64,000 nucleotides of DNA from Circinella minor (Eukaryota; Mucoromycota; Mucoromycetes; Mucorales; Lichtheimiaceae), in assembly GCA_016758965.1 (NCBI GenBank), contig JAEPRB010000066.1, positions 62,001 through 126,000 of the forward strand, in the 5' to 3' direction. Shown here piece after piece: positions 58,614 to 64,000 of this stretch. A program made the translations under genes and the position numbers. The first letter of the stretch is position 1. Each line of letters opens with the position of its first letter. A model generated the notes under the pieces. It saw nothing but the letters and a program-made list of their open reading frames with translations. It ran no database searches and was not told the origin of the DNA.

Positions 58614-59459
58614 TATTATACAATGAAAAAAAAACACGTTGAAAGAAAAGAAAACCGCGACTGAAAAATAACGCGTTGATTATAAAGCTCCAAGAGCGCG
58701 CGTTAATGGTGAACTTGAAGAACTCAACTTGTGCCACACTTTCCTAATATGGTTTGCGGCTCAATTAAAGATTTGCCGATTTTTCTTCGTTGACTCATAG
58801 TCAAGAAACGATAAGGAGAAAGTTTGTTGTTATATTTTTTGTTTTTATTACAAACAATATTGTTGTAGAAAAGCGAGGATACTTGTACATAAAGGGAAAA
58901 AGGTTATTAAGAGCTGATATTGCGAATGCAGACAATAGTTAACTTATTATTAATCAGATTTATTAAGACAATTTTTTTCTGTACGTATTGAAAAAGGATA
59001 CATGTACTGTCCAGGTACGTACAATAAAAAAGGTAAAATAAAGTGTTATAGGTTATGACTCAAAAAACAGTAATTGAAATAATACTTATAAATCTGTACG
59101 TATCCCACATAAATAATATTTTATTTAGAAACCAGTTTATCAAAAAAATGATATTATCATAAACATTTTTCTTTTTTCTTTTGTTTTTAATCGAATATAT
59201 ATATCTGGATGAAATATAGTAAAACTTTTATTTTCGATATTTAAAAGAAAATGGAGAAGACAGGTATAAAAAAGTTTCTCAAGCATTAAATAAATATCAT
59301 ATCGGGGAGTACTAATAACCATTTCGGGAGCGTTTCTTTTCGGAACGAAATCATCCGAAATTATGCCTAAAAAAACAGAATATAAAGAAAGAGATGAGAA
59401 TTTTTGTTTGTTTGCATAATTTAAAACACTTTTCTTTCACAATACTATTTAAAAAGACA
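58614..59459. other. Divergent region between PMS1 and the phosphate carrier
   Basis: 846 bp. The PMS1 side has CCGCGAC, ACGCGT (58671-58676) and GAGCGCGCGTT (about 58693-58703) within 90 bp of the ATG. The remainder is AT-rich with TACGTAC elements near 58990-59020. No further gene is supported. Confidence 0.6.
58671..58676. promoter_or_regulatory. ACGCGT (MCB-type) box upstream of PMS1
   Basis: A perfect MluI cell-cycle box core lies 58 bp before the PMS1 ATG, with a GCGCGCG cluster 20 bp further out. MBF-type factors use ACGCGT for G1/S genes in yeasts. Use here is inferred. Confidence 0.45.
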
Positions 59460-60778
59460 ATGTCCTCTTACCCTATCTCAAAAAAATATTTGATATATTC
59501 TGTTCAAGAAAGTAAACCAGCTGCACCAAAATCGTCTATTGATTTAAACAGTAATAAATATTTTGCTTATTGTGCTCTCGGTGGTATCATAGCATGCGGG
59601 TACACATATCTCCTCTTAATTTTAATGTAGTTTTGGCATACGTACTATTATTGTTGACTAAAAGATAAATATACTTATAATTATTATTTATATACAGTCC
59701 TACGCATGCTTTAATGACACCCTTGGATTTGGTGAAATGTCGGTTACAGGTATATAATTCAAAATAAAAATGGCTGTCAATATGAGAAAAAAAGATATTG
59801 ATTATTGTTACATAGGTAAAACCTACTTTATACAAAGGCATTTTTGATGGATGGAAAACCATTATACGTTCAGAAGGTTTCGGAGGTGTCATGGTGGGTT
59901 TCGGTCCTACAGCCATTGGTTATTCATTACAAGGTGTTGGCAAATATGGTCTTTATGAATATTTTAAATTCAAGTATGGCGAAATTGTAGGCGAATCCAA
60001 TGCACACAAATATCGTGCCTTTTTATATTTGACTGCTTCGGCTTCGGCTGAATTATTTGCAGACATACTTTTATGTCCATGGGAAGCCCTAAAGGTACGA
60101 CAACAAACATCTTATCCGCCATTTGCTCGAGGTACTAAAGAAGGATTCCAAAAATTGAAATCATTGGAAGGGTTTTCCGGATTTTATAAAGGTATCGTTC
60201 CGCTTTGGGGTCGGCAAATTCCTTACACGATGATGAAGTTTGCATCGTTTGAAGGTACGGTGGAGTTGATTTACAAAAACTTTTTAACTAAACCAAAGAA
60301 TGAATATAGTAAATTACAACAGGTACGTAAAAATATATATTGGTTTTTTTAAAGGAGATTGTGCATCTATATATATAGGTCTGTACAATATAAGTGCTCA
60401 ATATGTTGATTAGCGATATATCTTGTTTACTATATGTGTATATAGCTTGGTGTTAGTTTTGCTGGTGGCTATATTGCTGGTGTTTTGTGTGGTTTAGTGT
60501 CGCATCCAGCTGATGTAATTGTATCAAAACTGAATAACTTACCCAAAGCCGAGGCTGGAAAATCACAACATGGACTTATTGATATCGCCAAGGATCTCGG
60601 AATAAAGGGTGTATGGAGAGGTCTAGGACCACGTATTATAATGATTGGTACCTTAACTGGTCTTCAATGGTTAAGTTATGATACATTCAAGGTGTATGTT
60701 GGCTTGCCAACCACGGGCTCGACAGAACAAGCTGTTCTACTTCCAAAAGAACATGAATTGATCAAAAATCAAAAATAA
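59460..60778 (+). CDS. Mitochondrial phosphate carrier family protein (SLC25A3/Mir1/Pic2 type)
   Basis: Imports phosphate (and in some members copper) across the inner mitochondrial membrane. Four exons, 59460-59599, 59698-59749, 59816-60322 and 60446-60778, give 343 residues, the usual length. The three solcar repeats are visible: YFAYCALGGIIACGPTHA then TPLDLVKCRLQV; ASASAELFADILLCPWEALKVRQQ; FAGGYIAGVLCGLVSHPADVIVSKLN. GFGPTAIGYSLQGVGKYGLYE, GIVPLWGRQIPYTMMKFASFE and GLGPRIIMIGTLTGLQWLSYD are phosphate-carrier signatures. The short N-terminus lacks a long presequence, as in yeast Mir1/Pic2. Which of the two paralogue groups it belongs to cannot be decided by eye. Confidence 0.92.
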
Positions 60779-62889
60779 GAAAGGAAAAGCTTTGATCTAT
60801 GTTTCAGATAAATAAATAAAAACAACCAATACACTTTAATACTTTTATTTTACTTTATTCCTGTCTTTTGCATTTTTTCTTATTGCCCTCAAGGCTTTTT
60901 ATATCACTTTGCTAACAGGATCGAACTCAAGTGTATATGTCCTATGAAGACATAGCGTTCACTTAAATTCAAAGCCTTCAGAGACAAATAAGTTGAATAT
61001 TTTCATTTCTGACTTCATAATATAGGTTTATTATAAGAGTATATCATCTCTGTACCCCAGATGAAACAGACGTGAACAGAGCTCGATTCCATAATAGAAG
61101 AAACTGAGTAAAATCGCATACGTAACGATGCTTGCGTCCCGTCACCTTGAAACAAAAGATCAAAAGAGAGTATCATGGCTACGTAAGCCAATATAATTTA
61201 GACTAGAAGCTATAGTAAGTAGCCTTCTCAATATTAATTGCTAAGTCCAAGTACCCAACTCTAATATCAATCGCTTACATTATTTAATTAACCAAGCCCC
61301 ATATAACTCATAGTGTAGTATAGAAAAAGTACAGATACTATACGTCGTTGTAAATATTACTGTGAAAAGATAACTTTATTCTACGTAGTTGCTAAATTAT
61401 TAGTAAAGATATACCTACGTATTGTTTATAAAGCCATACAAAATGGCAAATGATAAGTTGGGTTTTCACAGTGGACGGAAAGCAAAGCTGGATTGGCATA
61501 AGGAACGGCTGAAAATAAATTTAATGTTCAGATCATTAAACTCTTGACAAAAAAGATTAAAAAATGCCCAACAAACAAGTACTGTTATTCACTTTTTTAA
61601 AATATAAATATATTATTTGTTCGCTCAATATACGTAACGATATTTTGCTTACACCTTTATATCGGATATCATTATATAAAAATAGCGATATTTCCCTGCC
61701 TAATCCATCTTGGACCCCAAAACCCTATCACTGTATCAAAATATCGTTATATCGAATGTCGTTATAGCGAGCGGTAACGGTATGTTGGTTTCAACCAAGA
61801 TCTATATAGCTTATTAATATATAAGTTATATGTTTTTCTGATTTGTTTTTTACTATTTTATTATATACGTAGTACATACTTTGATACAAGGTCTTTTTTT
61901 TATACAGTGTCCATTTTTAATAATAGATCATGATTAGTGAGTATCTCCAATATCATATATTCTTTTTTTAACGTTATTGATAAATTTCTTTACATTTTTT
62001 ATTAGCTGCGTTTTATGTCATATACATTCGTTGTTTATGTGAATAATTAGTATACATTTACTAAGAGAATTTTACAGTAAATACATAGTTAGGTAGTAAG
62101 AAAACGTTAGAGAATAGTACCAGGGATTTTCAAATGTGTATCTGTAGATATCATAGTAATATAGATAGCAACATACTTTAGAAATTACTAGTACAGTACT
62201 ATATACAAAAATAAACAATATGGTTAAAATAAAATAAAAAAGTTTTTTTTTCACCAATAATCATTTTTAAGATGTGCTTTCTTTGTATCTATAAAAACAA
62301 TATGATAAAATCAAACAAGTCTATTACGTAGAAAATGATAATTTTATATTCTATTACATAATGAAAAAACTATACTCATATTGATCTCTTGTTTATTATT
62401 AAAAAATCAGAACAACTCTATTTTACGTACTGATATGTGAAAATAAATAAACAACCGAAATTTGGAATATAAACATGTTGATAGATGAAAAGTTAACCAT
62501 TTGGCATTTACAATATCTGATTGCTAAGAACCGGAAAAGCTGCTTATTGAGATTCTAAACATACTTTACGTAGATATCAATACAGTAATACAACTTAATT
62601 GAGCAAAGAGAAAATTGTATCGCTATAACTATCATCATGAACTTACCAAGGAAGTACAGAATGTCTCAGATGAGATGATATTGCTCTTATAACTACTGAA
62701 TGGCTGACGATTTAATCTATCTATAATACCGGTATCATTACAAGACAGTGTAATTGTTTATATACAATGGACTGACTTCTTGCCGCGCTTTAAATTTTGA
62801 GTTTTGGTGTGAATTTGTAAGCAAAAGGGGTTTTTTTATTTAAATATCTCGATTGATCCAATCTTTTACAAAAAGAACAATATACTGCA
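60779..62889. other. 2.1-kb intergenic region with a short inverted repeat
   Basis: AT-rich. Around 61620-61790 several ATATCG/CGATAT and GTTATA/TATAAC words cluster, including a perfect 12-bp inverted repeat (61636-61647 against 61737-61748). Otherwise no coding stretch or tRNA is supported. Confidence 0.55.
61636..61748. repeat. Inverted repeat with ATATCG-rich arms, possible MITE relic
   Basis: AACGATATTTTG at 61636-61647 is repeated in reverse complement at 61737-61748, 89 bp apart. The intervening and flanking DNA holds further CGATAT/ATATCG words (for example TATATCGGATATC and AGCGATATT). This is compatible with the end repeats of a small non-autonomous transposon or with chance in AT-rich DNA. 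No clear target-site duplication was found. Confidence 0.35.
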
Positions 62890-63483
62890 ATGACAACACA
62901 ATCTAATGGAAACATGGAGTCTTTAGTTTACTTAGAAGAAATGTAATACTCTTCTTTATTTCATTTTCTTTCTTTAGAAAAGCTATAACTAATCTAAAAA
63001 AATATTGACAGGTTCCAGCAATACGGACATGAGGATGGTTTACGCGATGGAAAAGATTCTGGTGTGTTAGAAGGACGAATCTTTGGTTGTGAGAAATCAT
63101 TTGAGCTTGGACGTGAAATTGGGTTTTATGATGGATGTGCGAAAACTTGGAAAAAACTTGCTGAACAACATCCCGATAAAATTTCATCAAAGTAAGTTTT
63201 CATGTTTCTTCTATATAACAATTAAAGGGGTTGTGTGTAAATGGGGATTCAACGTTTTCAAACAAGATACTAAGTATAATTTGTTGGTTTTCAAAGGGTT
63301 CTCAAGAATATTCAGACATTACAAAAAATGATTGATGAATTTCCTCGAGATAATTGTCCAAATACTGATATGTTTGCTGCTCGAGATAAAATGGCAGCTA
63401 AAATGAAAGTCATTACATCTTTATTAGGCGTGAGTCAAAAATTTAATATGGAAAAACCAGCAGCAAAAGAATTGATTTACTAA
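62890..63483 (+). CDS. LTO1: LTO1 homologue (Yae1-domain Fe-S assembly adaptor, ORAOV1 family)
   Basis: LTO1 with Yae1 delivers Fe-S clusters to the ABC protein Rli1/ABCE1 during ribosome biogenesis and recycling. Three exons, 62890-62942, 63012-63191 and 63297-63483, joined in phase, give 139 residues. The deca-GX3 pattern typical of Yae1-domain proteins is clear: EDGLRDGKDSGVLEGRIFG, FELGREIGFYDGCAKTW, with glycines every four residues. The C-terminal third is helical and ends MEKPAAKELIY. Exons 1 and 2 are split within codons, which is why no single long frame shows the gene. Confidence 0.85.
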
Positions 63484-63688
63484 GTAAAAAAAAAAGAAAG
63501 GGGTAAAATACGACTTGTACATAATAATAATAGTAATATATAGTGAATAAATAATAATGAAGAGTAAAAAAGAATACTGAATAATAACGGGTTTAGAGTT
63601 GAGTGATCATAGCAAAATGTAAAAAAAAAGGTGGAGAGGACGCAAAATGATGGAATATAGTATACTTGTTGTTACAAGGTGTAATTAA

Positions 63689-64000
63689 TTATTGAAGGTT
63701 GAAGTTAAGTCGAATACAAGTAACTGTTTGATCATTTTGGTCTGAAATACGAATTATCCCATCCAAAGGCAACTTTGGTATCTCACGCGGAATAAAGGCT
63801 ATAATAGCAGATAACAAGTTTATAAATATATTTGTTAGAGTTAATAAAGTGATAACAAATATATTATAGATGAAATATACCTTTTGCTTCAAGTAATAGA
63901 TCACCAGCATTTAATGGACAATGGTTATGGTTCATGATATCTGATTGTAATACACTACATAAATCTAATTCTTTATTAATTTTGATCATAGAAAGAAGTT
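63689..64000 (-). CDS. NPC2: NPC2-like ML-domain lipid-transfer protein (3' part)
   Basis: ML-domain proteins bind sterols or phosphatidylinositol/phosphatidylglycerol in the vacuole or secretory pathway. Two terminal exons are visible, from beyond 64000 to 63881 and 63798-63689, joined in phase. The product reads DLCSVLQSDIMNHNHCPLNAGD, then IPREIPKLPLDGIIRISDQN and a final TCIRLNFNLQ. The spacing of Cys, Cys-Pro, the IP loop and the late Thr-Cys, plus the C-terminal beta strand, matches the C-terminal half of fungal NPC2/PG-PI transfer proteins. The N-terminus with signal peptide lies outside the window. Confidence 0.75.

Noticed and set aside
59587..59916. Minus-strand frame overlapping the phosphate carrier
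   Set aside because: Antisense of carrier exons 2-3 and introns; no independent evidence.
1..64000. tRNA genes, CRISPR arrays, bacterial-type operons
   Set aside because: No convincing tRNA cloverleaf (T-loop GTTCGA with matching acceptor stem) or regularly spaced repeat was seen; gene structure is plainly eukaryotic. A tRNAscan-SE run would be decisive for tRNAs.

Overview
The window reads as nuclear DNA of a fungus, most likely an early-diverging Mucoromycota species (order Mucorales). It is strongly AT-rich with many homopolymer and simple-sequence tracts. Genes carry many short GT-AG introns. It holds two tandem CotH-family surface-protein genes, a hallmark of Mucorales, and a decayed Ty3/Gypsy element. 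There are no bacterial operons, CRISPR arrays or rRNA genes, and I could not convince myself of any tRNA.

Layout. 1-669 (-): 5' part of COG6, running off the left edge. 820-2480 (-): a broken Ty3/Gypsy relic. 5346-14136 (+): separase in 27 inferred exons. 14527-16667 (+): Sec2-type Rab GEF. 17063-18216 (-): fructosamine-3-kinase family. 18561-19352 (-): ribosomal protein eL6. 20603-22027 (+): a tail-anchored protein, perhaps Pex26-like. 22.0-35.4 kb is gene-poor and accessory-looking; its only genes are predicted surface proteins: an N/Q-rich repeat membrane protein (26796-27401) and two CotH proteins (27920-30337 and 31547-33884, -). 35398-38665 (-): betaine-lipid synthase BTA1. 39869-42683 (-): a homeodomain transcription factor. 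43885-45380 (-): a membrane-anchored SGNH/GDSL hydrolase. 47952-52342 (+): importin-13-type karyopherin, 16 exons. 52695-54710 (-): an intronless leucine-rich-repeat multi-pass membrane protein, the strongest candidate here for an undescribed receptor. 54883-58613 (-): mismatch-repair PMS1 with an intact endonuclease domain. 59460-60778 (+): mitochondrial phosphate carrier family. 62890-63483 (+): LTO1. 63689-64000 (-): 3' end of an NPC2-like ML-domain gene.

Functionally this is an ordinary mosaic of housekeeping genes (chromosome segregation, mismatch repair, Golgi tethering, exocytosis, nuclear import, ribosome, Fe-S assembly) interrupted by a surface-protein block. Neighbours do not form one pathway. 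Possible regulatory links are CGCG-type sites (MCB/E2F-like) just upstream of separase and PMS1, and a CACGTG site upstream of BTA1.

Exon boundaries were worked out by hand from GT/AG signals and reading phase. For every complete multi-exon model given here the exon lengths sum to a whole number of codons. Start codons and the most divergent exons remain predictions.
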